From: Buttiauxella noackiae ATCC 51607
GTDB taxonomy: Bacteria > Pseudomonadota > Gammaproteobacteria > Enterobacterales > Enterobacteriaceae
Assembly (NCBI RefSeq): GCF_001654865.1
Contig: NZ_LXEO01000008.1
Location: 124,001-188,000 of the forward strand
Reading direction: 5' to 3'
DNA length: 64,000 bases
Both the position numbers and the translations under genes were made by a program. Numbering within the stretch: position 1 is the stretch's first letter; the number at the start of each line of letters is the position of its first letter. Positions 41,299 to 52,623 of this stretch are shown here, piece by piece. Below the pieces are notes generated by a model. That model did no database searches. It saw nothing but the letters and a program-made list of their open reading frames with translations, and was not told where the DNA came from.

Positions 41299-43569
41299 GT
41301 GAGGAATCTTATCGGGCTATGTTGTAGTGCAATTATTGGTACTCTACCTCTGCTGTGGTTGCCCGTTATTCCAGGGTTGCGAGCCATTGCAATATTGTTC
41401 ATGGCTGCATTGGGTGTCGCACTCATTCGTCACCCATTGGCACGTTATCTCGCATTGAGCATGCTTTGTTGTAGCTGGGCATTATTTTCTGCGAGAGAAA
41501 TCTTGATCCCCGTTGAGGGATGGACGGGTAAACCTGTTGTGGTCGAAGCCGTCATTAATCGTAGTGATGGCAAGCAAGATCATGAAATGCAGATAGTTTC
41601 GATGGCTGGGAGAATTGTTTTCCCAGCTTTAGGTATCAGGAGTCAGAGTAGTTATTTACCAGATAGTGTCTGTGCTGGGCAACGCTGGCGCATGAAAGTC
41701 TATCTTCGCCCTGTGCATGGGCAACTCAACGAAGGAGGCTTCGATAGTCAGCGTTATGCTCTTGCACAGCACCAACCATTAAGTGCACGTATTATTTCAG
41801 CCCAGCGCATTACGCAGCGGTGTAGCTTACGTGCCCAGTGGTTATCTGTCGTTGAAACTGCAACCCAGGCGTTACCCTATCAAGGAGTTATTCTTGCACT
41901 GGCGTTTGGTGAACGTTATGGGGTGAGTGACGAGCAAAAAAATATGCTGCGCCAAAGTGGAACAGCACATCTGATGGCTATTTCTGGGATGCATATTTCA
42001 CTGGCAGCGATGATTGGCTGGTTAATGGGTCGTTTACTGCAATTGGCTTTTCCAGCCCACAGAATTTATTTCCGAATGCCGTTATTCGCAAGTGTACTTG
42101 CTGCTGGGATTTACACCTGGCTTGCAGGAGGAAATCCTCCGGCAGTGAGAGCATTGATTGGCGTTGTTATATGGCTATTTTTGCGATTACAGGGCCGGAA
42201 TTGGTCGGGTTGGGAAGTCTGGCTTTGTTGCATTACCTGTATCCTTATTTATGATCCTTTGACCGTTTTATCTGACAGTTTCTGGTTATCGGTACTGGCT
42301 GTTGCGGCACTTATTTTCTGGTATCAGTGGATGCCGCTTCCTCGATATATTGCAACTGCGAAATGGTTTTATCGGTACCCATTAGCGCTAATACATCTGC
42401 AAATTGGCATTATGATTTTGTTGTTGCCACTACAAGTTTTAATCTTTCATGGCATCAGCGTTAGCGCCTTGCTTGCGAACTTATTGGCGGTCCCGCTCAT
42501 TTCGTTTGTTGTGGTTCCTCTAATATTGGTAGCACTCGTTTTTACGTCGACTCCGTGGCTCGGAGAATATATCTGGTGGAGTGTTGACCGTTCGCTGACT
42601 CTTCTTTTTACCGCACTATCTTTATTGCCCGATGGTTGGCTAGAGGTCGATAAGCGTTTTCAGGCTCTTAGCTTGAGTGGTTGGCTCGCTGTCATTATCC
42701 ATCGTTTATCCCTGTGGCGTAGTTCATGTCTATCGGTAATTGTTCTGATGTTGTCTTTGTCCACCCCAGTAATACGGGCTGAGAAGAAAGACAACTCATG
42801 GCAAGTGAATATGCTGGATATTGGGCATGGATTGGCGATTGCTATTGTCCGCCATGGGAAAGTCTTTCTGTATGATGCAGGAAATGCCTGGCCTGGCGGC
42901 GATGCTGCTCAACAAGTGATCATCCCCTGGCTGCGCTGGCACCATTTATCTCTCGAACAAGCAATTATTAGCCATGAGCATCTGGATCACCGTGGCGGTT
43001 TGCTTAGTTTGCAACGTGAATGGCCAACACTAAAAATTCGCAGCCCATTGCTCTGGGAAGGGCATCATTCTTGTTTTCAAGGGGATCGTTGGCAATGGCA
43101 GGGTTTGGAATTTACCGTGAAGTGGCCTCCCGCACAGCCTCTGATGAAAGGTAATAACGGCTCATGCGTTGTGATGGTCAGTGACGGTAACGTTCGTATT
43201 TTATTAACCGGAGATGTGGAAGCTGAAGCGGAATTAGCTATGCTGAAGGGGCGATGGGGAACCTTACATGCTGATATTATTCAAGTCCCTCATCACGGCA
43301 GCCGGACATCTTCGAGTGCACCTTTGTTGCGTGCTGTCGCTGGAAGTGCTGCATTTTCTTCTTCATCGCGCTATAACGCCTGGCATTTGCCCTCCGCAAA
43401 AGTAGTTCAACGCTACCAGTTGCAGGGGTACAAATGGTATGACACAGCGCAATCGGGCCAACTCACTATCGATATAAATAGTGATAAATGGCAAATCAAT
43501 AGCTTCAGAGCACAAATTTCACCCCGTTGGTATCATCAGTGGTTTGGTGTATCCCGGGATAATGGGTAG
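41299..43569 (+). CDS. ycaI: ComEC/Rec2 family DNA uptake channel protein (YcaI)
   Basis: This 756-residue protein is the enterobacterial ComEC/Rec2 homologue, predicted to form the inner-membrane channel for single-stranded DNA uptake. It has N-terminal membrane helices, an OB-like DUF4131 region (about 50-170), the Competence domain with many helices (about 185-480, including [10 protein letters not shown]), and a C-terminal metallo-beta-lactamase-like domain with HEHLDHRGG and [11 protein letters not shown]. Enterobacteria are not classically competent, so its use in nutrient or genetic DNA uptake is uncertain. The GTG start at 41299 follows AAGGAGG. The gene ends 37 bases before msbA. Confidence 0.93.
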   Translation: MRNLIGLCCSAIIGTLPLLWLPVIPGLRAIAILFMAALGVALIRHPLARYLALSMLCCSWALFSAREILIPVEGWTGKPVVVEAVINRSDGKQDHEMQIVSMAGRIVFPALGIRSQSSYLPDSVCAGQRWRMKVYLRPVHGQLNEGGFDSQRYALAQHQPLSARIISAQRITQRCSLRAQWLSVVETATQALPYQGVILALAFGERYGVSDEQKNMLRQSGTAHLMAISGMHISLAAMIGWLMGRLLQLAFPAHRIYFRMPLFASVLAAGIYTWLAGGNPPAVRALIGVVIWLFLRLQGRNWSGWEVWLCCITCILIYDPLTVLSDSFWLSVLAVAALIFWYQWMPLPRYIATAKWFYRYPLALIHLQIGIMILLLPLQVLIFHGISVSALLANLLAVPLISFVVVPLILVALVFTSTPWLGEYIWWSVDRSLTLLFTALSLLPDGWLEVDKRFQALSLSGWLAVIIHRLSLWRSSCLSVIVLMLSLSTPVIRAEKKDNSWQVNMLDIGHGLAIAIVRHGKVFLYDAGNAWPGGDAAQQVIIPWLRWHHLSLEQAIISHEHLDHRGGLLSLQREWPTLKIRSPLLWEGHHSCFQGDRWQWQGLEFTVKWPPAQPLMKGNNGSCVVMVSDGNVRILLTGDVEAEAELAMLKGRWGTLHADIIQVPHHGSRTSSSAPLLRAVAGSAAFSSSSRYNAWHLPSAKVVQRYQLQGYKWYDTAQSGQLTIDINSDKWQINSFRAQISPRWYHQWFGVSRDNG

Positions 43570-43606
43570 AATATGCGGCTATTTCATCAAATGCTGGTTC
43601 GACTTA

Positions 43607-45355
43607 ATGCAGAACGATAAAGATCTCTCCACATTGCAGACCTTCCGCCGTCTATGGCCGATGATTGCGCCTTTTAAAGCTGGTCTGATCGTGGCTGGGA
43701 TTGCGTTAATCCTCAACGCAGCCAGCGATACGTTTATGCTATCGCTGCTCAAACCGTTACTGGATGATGGTTTTGGTAAAACGGATAAATCTGTTTTGTT
43801 ATGGATGCCACTGGTTGTCATCGGGCTTATGGTGATGCGCGGTATCACAAGCTATGTCTCAAGCTACTGCATTTCCTGGGTTTCAGGGCAGGTAGTAATG
43901 AACATGCGTCGTCGCTTGTTCAGCCATATGATGGGAATGCCGGTTTCGTTCTTTGACCAACAGTCTACGGGTACACTGCTTTCGCGCATTACCTATGACT
44001 CTGAACAAGTTGCTTCATCCTCATCTAGTGCTCTGATAACGGTAGTACGCGAAGGCGCCTCCATCATTGGCCTGTTTGTGCTGATGTTCTGGTATAGCTG
44101 GCAGCTTTCGCTGATTCTGATAGTTCTGGCACCTATCGTTTCCTTTGCGATTCGCATGGTTTCCAAGCGTTTCCGTAATATCAGCAAAAACATGCAAAAC
44201 ACCATGGGGCAGGTAACGACCAGTGCTGAGCAGATGCTGAAAGGTCACAAAGAGGTGTTGATCTTTGGCGGTCAGGAAGTGGAAACCGAGCGCTTCAACA
44301 AAGTCAGTAACCGTATGCGTCGCCAGGGTATGAAACTAGTATCTGCCTCGTCTATTTCTGACCCGATTATTCAGCTCATAGCCTCTCTGGCTCTGGCTTT
44401 CGTCATTTACGCGGCAAGCTTCCCGAGTGTCATGGAAACGTTAACCGCTGGTACCATCACCGTTGTGTTCTCTTCCATGATTGCACTGATGCGTCCACTG
44501 AAATCGCTGACTAACGTCAATGCTCAGTTCCAGCGCGGTATGGCGGCATGTCAGACTTTGTTCTCTATCCTCGATTCAGAGCAAGAGAAAGACGAAGGAA
44601 CTCGCGTAATTGAACGTGCGAAAGGGGATGTTGAATTCCGTGACGTGACCTTTACCTATCCTGGCCGCGAAATACCAGCGCTGCGTAAAATCGACCTGAC
44701 CATTCCTGCTGGCAAAACAGTGGCATTGGTAGGGCGTTCCGGCTCTGGTAAATCAACGATCGCCAGCCTGATGACGCGTTTTTACGATATTGACGAAGGT
44801 AGCATTACCATTGATGGCGTGGATATTCGTGAATACACTTTGTCTTCTTTGCGTAATCAGGTTGCTCTCGTTTCGCAAAACGTCCATTTGTTCAATGACA
44901 CGATTGCCAACAACATTGCTTACGCGCGTACTGAACAGTACAGCCGTAGTGATATAGAGAATGCCGCGCGCATGGCCTACGCCATGGATTTCATCAATAA
45001 GATGGAAAACGGCCTTGATACAATCATCGGTGAAAATGGCGTGCTGCTTTCAGGTGGTCAGCGCCAGCGTATTGCCATTGCTCGTGCGTTATTGCGTGAC
45101 AGCCCAATCCTGATTCTGGATGAAGCGACATCTGCGTTGGATACGGAATCTGAACGTGCCATTCAGGCGGCACTTGATGAACTACAGAAGAACCGTACCT
45201 CGCTGGTAATTGCTCACCGCTTATCAACCATTGAACAGGCGGATGAAATCGTGGTTGTTGAAGATGGCCGTATCGTGGAACGTGGTCCACATGCAGAACT
45301 GATTGAGCATCGCGGTGTTTACGCGCAACTGCACAGGATGCAATTCGGGCAATGA
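43607..45355 (+). CDS. msbA: Lipid A export ATP-binding/permease protein MsbA
   Basis: MsbA is the homodimeric ABC exporter that flips core-lipid A to the periplasmic leaflet of the inner membrane. The 582 residues equal the E. coli length: six membrane helices (about 20-320), then an ATPase domain with Walker A GRSGSGKS (about 376-383), signature LSGGQRQR and Walker [14 protein letters not shown] chose ATG 43607, giving [17 protein letters not shown]; the open frame extends back to 43481 within ycaI and is not conserved there. The stop overlaps lpxK by 4 bases. Confidence 0.97.
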   Translation: MQNDKDLSTLQTFRRLWPMIAPFKAGLIVAGIALILNAASDTFMLSLLKPLLDDGFGKTDKSVLLWMPLVVIGLMVMRGITSYVSSYCISWVSGQVVMNMRRRLFSHMMGMPVSFFDQQSTGTLLSRITYDSEQVASSSSSALITVVREGASIIGLFVLMFWYSWQLSLILIVLAPIVSFAIRMVSKRFRNISKNMQNTMGQVTTSAEQMLKGHKEVLIFGGQEVETERFNKVSNRMRRQGMKLVSASSISDPIIQLIASLALAFVIYAASFPSVMETLTAGTITVVFSSMIALMRPLKSLTNVNAQFQRGMAACQTLFSILDSEQEKDEGTRVIERAKGDVEFRDVTFTYPGREIPALRKIDLTIPAGKTVALVGRSGSGKSTIASLMTRFYDIDEGSITIDGVDIREYTLSSLRNQVALVSQNVHLFNDTIANNIAYARTEQYSRSDIENAARMAYAMDFINKMENGLDTIIGENGVLLSGGQRQRIAIARALLRDSPILILDEATSALDTESERAIQAALDELQKNRTSLVIAHRLSTIEQADEIVVVEDGRIVERGPHAELIEHRGVYAQLHRMQFGQ

Positions 45356-46335
45356 TAGAACGCATTTGGTCGGGGAAATCTCCTCTCTACCTTTTGCTCT
45401 TACCGCTCTCCTGGCTTTATGGTCTGGTGAGTGGTGCTATTCGTCTTAGTTACCGATTAGGTATAAAAAAAACCTGGCGTGCGCCGGTACCTGTGGTGGT
45501 CGTGGGTAACCTGACTGCTGGTGGTAACGGTAAAACGCCGGTTGTTATCTGGCTTGTCGAACAGCTACAGCAGCGCGGAGTTCGCGTTGGTGTTGTTTCT
45601 CGAGGTTACGGCGGTAAATCTGAGCATTATCCGCTGTTGCTTGACCAGAACACGACGACGATGCAGGCAGGCGACGAACCCGTACTTATTTATCAACGCA
45701 CTGGCGCTGCTGTGGCGGTTGCGCCTCGTCGAAGTGATGCTGTGCAAATGCTCGTTGAAAAAGTACATCCGCAGCTGATTATTACAGATGACGGTTTGCA
45801 GCATTACGCTCTCGGGCGCGATAAAGAAATTGTTGTCATTGATGGTGTCCGGCGATTTGGCAACGGCTGGTGGCTTCCAGCTGGCCCAATGCGTGAGAGA
45901 ACAGGGCGACTGGCTTCTGTCGACGCAATTATCACCAATGGTGGCAATGTTCAGGCTGGTGAAATAGCCATGACGCTGCGCCCGGGCGATGCGGTTAATT
46001 TGCTTACCGGTGAACACCGGCCTGCGCGCATGTTGCAAAACGTGGTTGCTATGGCAGGAATTGGCCATCCCCCCCGTTTTTTTGCTACTTTGCAGCAATG
46101 TGGCGTAACTCCAGTTAATACGGTTAGCCTCGCAGACCATCAGGCTCTGAGTGAAAGTGATGTGGCTAAATTAGTCCAGCCGGGGCAAGCCCTGTTGATG
46201 ACTGAAAAAGATGCTGTGAAGTGCCGTGTTTTCGTTACGGGCCATGAAAACTGGTGGTATTTGCCCGTCGATGCACACCTGGCGCAACCGCAGGCCAACG
46301 AGTTATTGCAATCACTATTGGCGCTGGTGCGCTAA
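45352..46335 (+). CDS. lpxK: Tetraacyldisaccharide 4'-kinase
   Basis: LpxK phosphorylates the 4' position of the tetraacyldisaccharide to give lipid IVA, the sixth step of lipid A synthesis, at the inner membrane. The 327-residue protein has an N-terminal membrane helix (about 11-30) and an unusual P-loop (TAGGNGKT, about 56-62). The segment [13 protein letters not shown] holds catalytic Asp residues. ATG overlaps the msbA stop (ATGATAG), so lipid A completion and export are translated together. ycaQ follows after 50 bases. Confidence 0.97.
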   Translation: MIERIWSGKSPLYLLLLPLSWLYGLVSGAIRLSYRLGIKKTWRAPVPVVVVGNLTAGGNGKTPVVIWLVEQLQQRGVRVGVVSRGYGGKSEHYPLLLDQNTTTMQAGDEPVLIYQRTGAAVAVAPRRSDAVQMLVEKVHPQLIITDDGLQHYALGRDKEIVVIDGVRRFGNGWWLPAGPMRERTGRLASVDAIITNGGNVQAGEIAMTLRPGDAVNLLTGEHRPARMLQNVVAMAGIGHPPRFFATLQQCGVTPVNTVSLADHQALSESDVAKLVQPGQALLMTEKDAVKCRVFVTGHENWWYLPVDAHLAQPQANELLQSLLALVR

Positions 46336-46385
46336 CTTTAGGTTATCGCACCAGAATTCGAGTTTGCTGACGACAGGATTTCTTC

Positions 46386-47621
46386 ATGTCCGTACCGCAA
46401 CTGACTTTACGTGCAGCCCGCAATCTTCACCTTGCGGCGCAAGGCTTATTAGTAAAGCCTCGTCGCCGTGCTAAACCTGCTGATATTGTTGCCGCCATCT
46501 CCCGTATGTCCCTTCTACAAATTGATACCATCAATATCGTTGCGCGCAGCCCTTATCTGGTGCTGTTCAGCCGATTAGGTAATTACCCGCAAACCTGGCT
46601 AGATGATGCTTTGCTCAAGGGCGATTTAATGGAGTATTGGGCACATGAAGCGTGCTTCCTACCGAGAAAAGACTTTTCGCTAATCCGCCACCGGATGCTC
46701 AACCCTGAAAAAATGGGCTGGAAATATCGTCCTGAATGGATGATTGAGCACGCCGAAGAGATCGAAAAACTCTTAACGCATATCGAGAGCAATGGTCCGG
46801 TGCGCTCCGCTGATTTTGAGCATCCACGAAAAGGTTCCAGTGGCTGGTGGGAATGGAAACCGCATAAAAAACATCTTGAAGGCTTGTTTACCGCAGGCAA
46901 GGTGATGGTGATTGAGCGTCGCAATTTTCAACGTGTTTACGATCTGACCTCACGCGTACTGCCGCACTGGGATGACAAGTTACATCTGATTCATCAGGCA
47001 GATGCCGAACAGCAAATGCTGGAGAACAGCGCTCGTAGCCTTGGCATTTTTCGCGCTGAGTGGCTGGCAGATTATTATCGTCTGAAGAATGTCTCAATTA
47101 AGCCATTGCTGGCCCAATGGCAGGAAAAAGGCATCGTTATTCCTGTTAATGTCGAGAGTATTGGCGAGATGTGGTTGCATTGCGACCAATGGCCATTGCT
47201 GGAAAAGGCTGAGAAAAACACCTTGCGAGCGACCTACAGTGCGGTGCTGTCACCGTTTGATCCGGTGGTCTGGGATCGTAAACGTGCTGAAGAACTTTTT
47301 AACTTTTCTTATCGACTGGAATGTTATACCCCTGCTCAGAAACGTAAATACGGTTATTTCGTTCTTCCGTTGCTGCATCAAGGAGTGCTGGTGGGAAGAG
47401 TTGATGCAAAAATGCATCGCAAAAGTAACTTATTAGAAATTATCAGTCTGTATCTTGAAGAAGGTATTAAGGCTGAGCCGTCATTGATTAACGGCTTGCA
47501 CAAGGCACTAACCGATTTTGCCCGCTGGCAGGGTGCAACCTTGATTCGCTTCGGGAATATTCCCGCCACGTTAACGGCATCATGGGGTGAAGGCTGGGAA
47601 ATTAGCCCGGAGAGCGAGTAA
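46386..47621 (+). CDS. ycaQ: Interstrand-crosslink DNA glycosylase YcaQ (AlkX)
   Basis: YcaQ belongs to the HTH_42 (AlkZ-like) superfamily of winged-helix DNA glycosylases. The E. coli enzyme unhooks nitrogen mustard and related interstrand crosslinks, and also removes monoadducts. The 411-residue product has the catalytic QID motif (LLQIDTIN, about residues 39-46), the conserved HE in WAHEACF, and the C-terminal VGRVDAK segment. It sits between lpxK and ycaR-kdsB, a conserved enterobacterial arrangement with no evident functional link to lipopolysaccharide synthesis. Confidence 0.94.
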   Translation: MSVPQLTLRAARNLHLAAQGLLVKPRRRAKPADIVAAISRMSLLQIDTINIVARSPYLVLFSRLGNYPQTWLDDALLKGDLMEYWAHEACFLPRKDFSLIRHRMLNPEKMGWKYRPEWMIEHAEEIEKLLTHIESNGPVRSADFEHPRKGSSGWWEWKPHKKHLEGLFTAGKVMVIERRNFQRVYDLTSRVLPHWDDKLHLIHQADAEQQMLENSARSLGIFRAEWLADYYRLKNVSIKPLLAQWQEKGIVIPVNVESIGEMWLHCDQWPLLEKAEKNTLRATYSAVLSPFDPVVWDRKRAEELFNFSYRLECYTPAQKRKYGYFVLPLLHQGVLVGRVDAKMHRKSNLLEIISLYLEEGIKAEPSLINGLHKALTDFARWQGATLIRFGNIPATLTASWGEGWEISPESE

Positions 47622-47667
47622 GTTATGTTATTCTGCTGCCTTTGATGGCAGCCATTCTGGAGTAACC

Positions 47668-47850
47668 ATGGATCATCGATTACTTGAAATCATTGCTTGT
47701 CCGGTTTGTAACGGCAAGCTCTACTTTAATCAGGAAAAGCAGGAGCTTATCTGCAAACCTGATCATCTGGCGTTTCCTCTGCGCGATGGTATTCCGGTGC
47801 TGCTGGAGACTGAAGCTCGAGTTCTGACTTCTGACGAGAAAAATCCATGA
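47668..47850 (+). CDS. ycaR: Trm112-like protein YcaR (UPF0434)
   Basis: YcaR is a 60-residue protein of the Trm112/UPF0434 family. It has one CPVC pair near the N-terminus ([14 protein letters not shown]) and a C-terminal [10 protein letters not shown] segment. Trm112 proteins in archaea and eukaryotes stabilise and activate methyltransferases that modify tRNA, rRNA and release factor. The bacterial role is unproven, and the second zinc-binding Cys pair is missing. I chose ATG 47668 with GGAGTAACC upstream. It overlaps kdsB by 4 bases. The tRNA methyltransferase gene cmoM lies 2.7 kb downstream. Confidence 0.94.
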   Translation: MDHRLLEIIACPVCNGKLYFNQEKQELICKPDHLAFPLRDGIPVLLETEARVLTSDEKNP

Positions 47851-48593
47851 GTTTTGTGGCAATAATCCCTGCCCGCTATGCCTCTACACGCTTACCGGGT
47901 AAACCGCTTAAAGATATCAATGGCAAACCGATGGTCGTTCACGTTATGGAACGTGCTCGCGAATCGGGTGCTGAACGTATCATTGTGGCAACCGATCATG
48001 AGGATGTGGCTCGTGCAGTGGAAGCTGCCGGCGGCGAAGTTTGTATGACTCGCGCTGATCATCAGTCTGGCACTGAGCGTCTTGCTGAAGTGATTGAAAA
48101 ATGTGGTTTTAGCGATGACACCGTGATTGTGAATGTGCAAGGTGATGAGCCAATGATCCCTCCAGCGATCATCAGCCAGGTTGCCAGCAATCTTGCGAAC
48201 AGCGAGGCGGGTATGGCAACGCTTGCTGTGCCAATCGATTCTGCTGAAGAAGCGTTTAACCCGAATGCAGTAAAAGTGGTGATGGACGCGCAGGGCTACG
48301 CCCTCTATTTCTCTCGTGCGACCATTCCATGGCACAGAGACCGCTTTGCACAATCGCGTGAACAGATCGGTGATTCCCTTTTACGCCACATTGGTATCTA
48401 CGGCTACCGCGCAGGTTTCATCCGTCGCTACGTGACCTGGGAGCCAAGCCAGCTTGAGCAAATCGAAATGCTCGAACAGCTGCGCGTACTGTGGAATGGT
48501 GAAAAAATCCATGTTGCGGTTGCGAAAGAAGTCCCGAGTATTGGTGTTGATACACCAGAAGATTTAGAGCGTGTGCGACAAGCGATGATTTAA
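47847..48593 (+). CDS. kdsB: 3-deoxy-manno-octulosonate cytidylyltransferase
   Basis: KdsB activates Kdo with CTP to CMP-Kdo for addition to lipid IVA. The 248-residue product matches the E. coli length. The nucleotide-binding N-terminal signature is [15 protein letters not shown] (8-22), and Mg-binding acidic residues lie in [10 protein letters not shown] and in [10 protein letters not shown] near the C-terminus. It is translationally coupled to ycaR (ATGA). A terminator follows. With msbA and lpxK, this forms a lipid A and inner core cluster. Confidence 0.98.
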   Translation: MSFVAIIPARYASTRLPGKPLKDINGKPMVVHVMERARESGAERIIVATDHEDVARAVEAAGGEVCMTRADHQSGTERLAEVIEKCGFSDDTVIVNVQGDEPMIPPAIISQVASNLANSEAGMATLAVPIDSAEEAFNPNAVKVVMDAQGYALYFSRATIPWHRDRFAQSREQIGDSLLRHIGIYGYRAGFIRRYVTWEPSQLEQIEMLEQLRVLWNGEKIHVAVAKEVPSIGVDTPEDLERVRQAMI

Positions 48594-48614
48594 TCCTCAG
48601 TTATCAATGCTTAG

Positions 48615-48645
48615 AAAAAAACCGGTGCTTAGCGCCGGTTTTTTA
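48615..48645 (+). terminator. kdsB terminator
   Basis: AACCGGTGCT (48620-48629) pairs with AGCGCCGGTT (48631-48640), allowing one G-U pair, with A residues before and six T residues after. It is a good intrinsic terminator. Confidence 0.85.
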
Positions 48646-48735
48646 CTATCTGAAGGCATATTGATCTGAGAGTGATGACAACCTCTGCCTTCAAGCTCAT
48701 TATAAAAACACCAGTGTTGTAAGGGGTAATGAGTC

Positions 48736-49629
48736 ATGGAGTTACTACGCAAGGAGTTGAGTCATCTGCTGGGTGAAAAACTAAGCCGGATTGAATGTAT
48801 CAATGAACAGCCAAATAGCACCTTGTGGTCGCTGTATGACAGTGACGGCAATGCGATGTCATTGCTGGCTAAAAGTTTTAGTACTCCAGGTCTCGCCGCT
48901 CAGCTAGCCTGGAAAATGTCCATGCTAACGCGTTCCGGAACGATTCGCATGCCTGTGGTTTACGGCGTGGTGACACATGACGAGACGCCGGGGCCAGACG
49001 TATTATTAATGGAGCGTTTACGGGGGGTTCCCGTCGAAGCGCCAACCCGCACACCCGATCGCTGGGAGCATCTAAAAGATCAAATTGTTGAAGGGCTTCT
49101 TGCATGGCATCGTGTCGATAGCCGTGGGTGTGTCGGTAACGTCGATAGCACACAAGAAAATATCTGGCCTTCATGGTATCGGCAGCATGTAGAAACATTG
49201 TGGGCAACCATCAATCAATACCCCAATAATGGCCTGACGATGCAAGACAGGCGCATTTTGTTCCGCACCCGCGAATGTTTGCCCCGTTTATTCGAAGATT
49301 TTAACGACAACTGTGTACTGGTGCATGGCAACTTTACGCTTCGCAGTATGTTAAAAGATGGGCGCAGCGATCAGCTTCTGGCAATGGTCAATCCCGGAAT
49401 AACGCTTTGGGCGCCGCGTGAATATGAAATATTCCGTCTGTTTGAACCTGGTCAGTCTGAAAGCCTGATGTGGCACTACTTACAACGAGCTCCGGTTGCG
49501 GAGTCATTTCTATGGCGACGGTGGTTGTATATTCTGTGGGATGGTGTAGCGCAGTTATTACAGACGGGCCGACTTAATCGACCCGCCTTCGATGTGGCTG
49601 CAAAAAACTTACTTCCCTGGATCGCCTGA
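48736..49629 (+). CDS. ycbJ: Kinase-like protein YcbJ, probable pseudokinase
   Basis: YcbJ is a 297-residue cytoplasmic protein with an aminoglycoside phosphotransferase-like fold by sequence. A candidate N-lobe Lys lies in MSLLAKSFS, a hinge-like stretch VLLMERLRG near residue 95, and the loop VLVHGNFTLRSML near residue 200, where kinases of this family have HGD. The catalytic Asp is therefore Asn, and no clear metal-binding D follows (MVNPGITLWAPREYE). E. coli YcbJ has the same HGN as I recall, so it is not a local mutation. The function is unknown. The 3' end overlaps elyC, on the opposite strand, by 21 bases. Confidence 0.9.
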   Translation: MELLRKELSHLLGEKLSRIECINEQPNSTLWSLYDSDGNAMSLLAKSFSTPGLAAQLAWKMSMLTRSGTIRMPVVYGVVTHDETPGPDVLLMERLRGVPVEAPTRTPDRWEHLKDQIVEGLLAWHRVDSRGCVGNVDSTQENIWPSWYRQHVETLWATINQYPNNGLTMQDRRILFRTRECLPRLFEDFNDNCVLVHGNFTLRSMLKDGRSDQLLAMVNPGITLWAPREYEIFRLFEPGQSESLMWHYLQRAPVAESFLWRRWLYILWDGVAQLLQTGRLNRPAFDVAAKNLLPWIA

Positions 49630-50385
49630 CGGACCTTTCAACCACTGCCAGATGCGGCCGAGGGTTTCGTAGCCAACCCGGTCGCTATGCATTAACCAAA
49701 TTGGCGATGGAATTATGCGCTCCCAAGGATTCAGCGGTGATTCGATGGCCAGTTGGTTAGCGGGGGCTGGAATAGGGTGCAAACCGGCATTGCGGAAGAA
49801 AATCATCGCCCGTGGCAGATGAGAAGCAGAAGTCACTAATAAGAATGGTTGCTGGCCAATCGTTTTTGCTACCGCAGCGGCTTCTTCTTCAGTGTCTTTT
49901 GGTTCATCAAGGGTAATGATTTGCGAGCGCGGGACACCTAAACTTTCAGCAACTCTCGCTCCCGCCTCAGCAGTACTCACCGGGTTGGTCATTGCTCTTG
50001 CGCCCGTGAAGATAATTTTTGCCCCAGGATTTGCCTGCCATAAGCGTACCCCTTCGGCCAGCCGAGGCAAACTATTGCTGATGAGATTGGAACTTGGTGC
50101 CCAATCAGGGTTCCATGTATAGCCGCCACCGAGTACCACAATGTAGTCCACTTTTTCGCTGCCACGCCATGTTGGGTAGGTGTCCTCGATGGGCTTGAGC
50201 ATTTTATCGGCCACCGGTTGTAGGCTAATCAGCAGCAAAACTAACCAACTCACGCTTAATAGCGCTTTGGCGCTTTTTTGCCAACGAGTGAACCACAACA
50301 AGCAAAGTGCTACCCCCATCATCAATAATAAAAAAGGGAGGGGCAGCAGCAGCCCGCCGATAAATTTTTTCAGGATAAAAAGCAT
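49609..50385 (-). CDS. elyC: Envelope biogenesis factor ElyC (DUF218)
   Basis: ElyC (YcbC) is a two-helix inner-membrane protein with a DUF218 domain. In E. coli it is needed for peptidoglycan assembly at low temperature and affects use of the undecaprenyl lipid carrier by other pathways. The 258 residues include membrane segments at about 12-31 and 39-56. The periplasmic DUF218 domain begins IVVLGGGY and contains LVTSASHLPRAMIFFR. It is on the minus strand between ycbJ and cmoM and converges on ycbJ with 21 bases of overlap. Confidence 0.94.
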   Translation of the reverse strand: MLFILKKFIGGLLLPLPFLLLMMGVALCLLWFTRWQKSAKALLSVSWLVLLLISLQPVADKMLKPIEDTYPTWRGSEKVDYIVVLGGGYTWNPDWAPSSNLISNSLPRLAEGVRLWQANPGAKIIFTGARAMTNPVSTAEAGARVAESLGVPRSQIITLDEPKDTEEEAAAVAKTIGQQPFLLVTSASHLPRAMIFFRNAGLHPIPAPANQLAIESPLNPWERIIPSPIWLMHSDRVGYETLGRIWQWLKGPSGDPGK

Positions 50386-50519
50386 GAATTATGGGTCCTT
50401 TTTAGCCATATAGTAGGCAAACGCTGGTGATATTACACCAGACGGGTTCATTCCTGGCGCAGCTGTGCCAAAATACCCACTTTCTCGTATGAACCCTTTT
50501 CCCTCATGGAGCCGTACCC

Positions 50520-51308
50520 GTGCGTGACCGCAATTTTGATGATATTGCTGAGAAGTTCTCACGCAACATTTACGGTACAACCAAAGGGCAGCTCCGCCAG
50601 GCCATCTTATGGCAAGACCTTGATGCTTTGCTGGCAACTATGCCTGAAAAAATCCGCGTTCTGGATGCGGGTGGTGGCGAAGGGCAAACTGCGTGTGGTC
50701 TTGCTGAGCGGGGCCATGAAGTTCTGCTTTGTGATGTTTCTGCACAGATGATTTCTCGTGCTCAAGCTCTGGCTGATGAGAAAGGTGTGAGCGGCAACAT
50801 GCATTTCGTACATTCCTCTGCTCAGGATATTGGCCAACATTTGGAAAAACCGGTTGATCTGATATTGTTTCACGCGGTGCTGGAATGGGTCGTAGATCCG
50901 CAAGCCGTACTCAAAACACTATGGGATTGCCTTGCACCCGGCGGTGCCTTATCCCTGATGTTCTACAATGCTAACGGCTTGCTGATGCGGAACATGTTTG
51001 TCGGCAACTTTGAATATGTTCTTCAGGGTATGAAAAAGAACAAACGGAAAACGCTTTCGCCTGACAATCCGCTACAGCCAGAACAGGTCTATCACTGGCT
51101 GGAGCAAATTGGCTGGCAGATTACCGGTAAAACCGGTGTGCGAGTATTCCACGATTACTTGCGCGATAAGCATAAACAACACGATGGTTTTGAGAATTTG
51201 CTTGAACTGGAAACGCGTTATTGCCGCCAGGAACCTTTTGTTAGCCTCGGCCGCTATATCCACGTGACAGCAATCAAGCCGCTTGAGCCAAGGAAAAATT
51301 ATGAGTGA
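50520..51308 (+). CDS. cmoM: tRNA 5-carboxymethoxyuridine methyltransferase CmoM
   Basis: CmoM (formerly SmtA) is the SAM-dependent enzyme that methylates 5-carboxymethoxyuridine to its methyl ester at position 34 of some tRNAs. The 262-residue product has a Rossmann methyltransferase core with motif [13 protein letters not shown] (about 43-54), motif [11 protein letters not shown] and motif [13 protein letters not shown]. The start is GTG 50520, with GGAG 13-16 bases upstream. It overlaps mukF by 8 bases and is first in the cmoM-mukFEB operon, which couples tRNA modification with chromosome organisation in enterobacteria. Confidence 0.96.
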   Translation: MRDRNFDDIAEKFSRNIYGTTKGQLRQAILWQDLDALLATMPEKIRVLDAGGGEGQTACGLAERGHEVLLCDVSAQMISRAQALADEKGVSGNMHFVHSSAQDIGQHLEKPVDLILFHAVLEWVVDPQAVLKTLWDCLAPGGALSLMFYNANGLLMRNMFVGNFEYVLQGMKKNKRKTLSPDNPLQPEQVYHWLEQIGWQITGKTGVRVFHDYLRDKHKQHDGFENLLELETRYCRQEPFVSLGRYIHVTAIKPLEPRKNYE

Positions 51309-52623
51309 TGTTTCCCAGACAGTGCCGGAGCTGGTTGCCTGGGCCAGGAAAAATGACTATTCGATTTCGCTACCTACAGAACGTCTGACGTTTCTGTTGG
51401 CGATCGCGACCTTAAACGGTGAGCGGCTAGATGGCGAAATGAGTGAAGGTGAGCTGATTGACGCTTTCCGTTACGTGAGCGAAGGCTTTGATCAAACCAG
51501 CGAAACAATTAACGTTCGTGCCAATAACGCCATCAATGACATGGTGCGCCAGCGTTTGATCAACCGTTTCGTCAGTGAAATCAATGAAGGCAATGCAATT
51601 TATCGCCTGACGCCTCTCGGTATCGGCATTACCGATTACTACATTCGCCAGCGTGAGTTTTCAACGTTGCGTTTATCTATGCAGCTATCGATAGTTGCTG
51701 GTGAATTGAAACGTGCTGCCGACTCAGCAGATGAAGGTGGTGATGAATTCCACTGGCATCGCAACGTGTTCGCGCCATTAAAATATTCCGTCGCCGAGAT
51801 TTTTGACAGTATCGATCTCACGCAGCGCATCATGGATGAACACCAGCAACAGGTTAAAGATGATATTGCACAGCTGCTGAACAAAGACTGGCGTGCAGCC
51901 ATCTCTAGTTGCGAAATGCTGTTGTCCGAAACATCGGGTACGTTACGTGAGTTACAGGACACCCTGGAAGCTGCGGGCGATAAATTGCAGGCAAATTTAT
52001 TACGTATTCAGGATTCGATTCTGGGGCGCGATGATCTGCACTTTGTTGACCGTCTGGTGTTTGATCTGCAAAGCAAACTCGACCGTATCGTCAGTTGGGG
52101 CCAGCAGGCTATCGACCTGTGGATTGGCTATGACCGCCATGTTCATAAATTCATTCGTACCGCTATCGATATGGATAAAAATCGCGTCTTTGCGCAACGT
52201 CTGCGTGTCTCGGTTCAAAACTATTTCGATGCGCCATGGGCTCTGACCTACGCTAATGCCGATCGTCTGCTGGATATGCGCGATGAAGAAATGACGTTGC
52301 GTGACGATGAGGTGATGGGCGAACTGCCAAGCGATTTGGAATTCGAAGAGTTCAATGAAATCCGCGAACAACTTGCCGCCATGATTGAAGCTGCCCTCCA
52401 GGTCTATAAAACCAGACAAGTGCCACTAGATTTGGGCATTGTCATGCGGGACTATCTGGCGCAATACCCACGCGCACGCCATTTTGATGTGGCGAGAATC
52501 GTAGTCGACCAGGCGGTACGTCTGGGTGTGGCTGAAGCAGACTTTACTGGCTTGCCGCCACAGTGGCAGGCAATTAACGATTACGGAGCCAAGGTACAGG
52601 CGCATGTCATCAACAAATATTGA
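51301..52623 (+). CDS. mukF: Chromosome partition protein MukF (kleisin)
   Basis: MukF is the kleisin of the MukBEF SMC-like condensin. The 440 residues equal the E. coli protein: an N-terminal winged-helix dimerisation domain (about 1-115), a helical middle region that binds the MukB neck and MukE, an acidic linker (EEFNEIREQ), and a C-terminal winged helix that caps the MukB head. I chose ATG 51301, which gives [18 protein letters not shown] and overlaps the end of cmoM. It overlaps mukE by 20 bases. Confidence 0.97.
   Translation: MSDVSQTVPELVAWARKNDYSISLPTERLTFLLAIATLNGERLDGEMSEGELIDAFRYVSEGFDQTSETINVRANNAINDMVRQRLINRFVSEINEGNAIYRLTPLGIGITDYYIRQREFSTLRLSMQLSIVAGELKRAADSADEGGDEFHWHRNVFAPLKYSVAEIFDSIDLTQRIMDEHQQQVKDDIAQLLNKDWRAAISSCEMLLSETSGTLRELQDTLEAAGDKLQANLLRIQDSILGRDDLHFVDRLVFDLQSKLDRIVSWGQQAIDLWIGYDRHVHKFIRTAIDMDKNRVFAQRLRVSVQNYFDAPWALTYANADRLLDMRDEEMTLRDDEVMGELPSDLEFEEFNEIREQLAAMIEAALQVYKTRQVPLDLGIVMRDYLAQYPRARHFDVARIVVDQAVRLGVAEADFTGLPPQWQAINDYGAKVQAHVINKY

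Noticed and set aside
41299-43569. ComEC as sign of a competence gene cluster
   Set aside because: No pilus, ComEA or DprA genes are nearby; it is the usual single enterobacterial ycaI gene before msbA.
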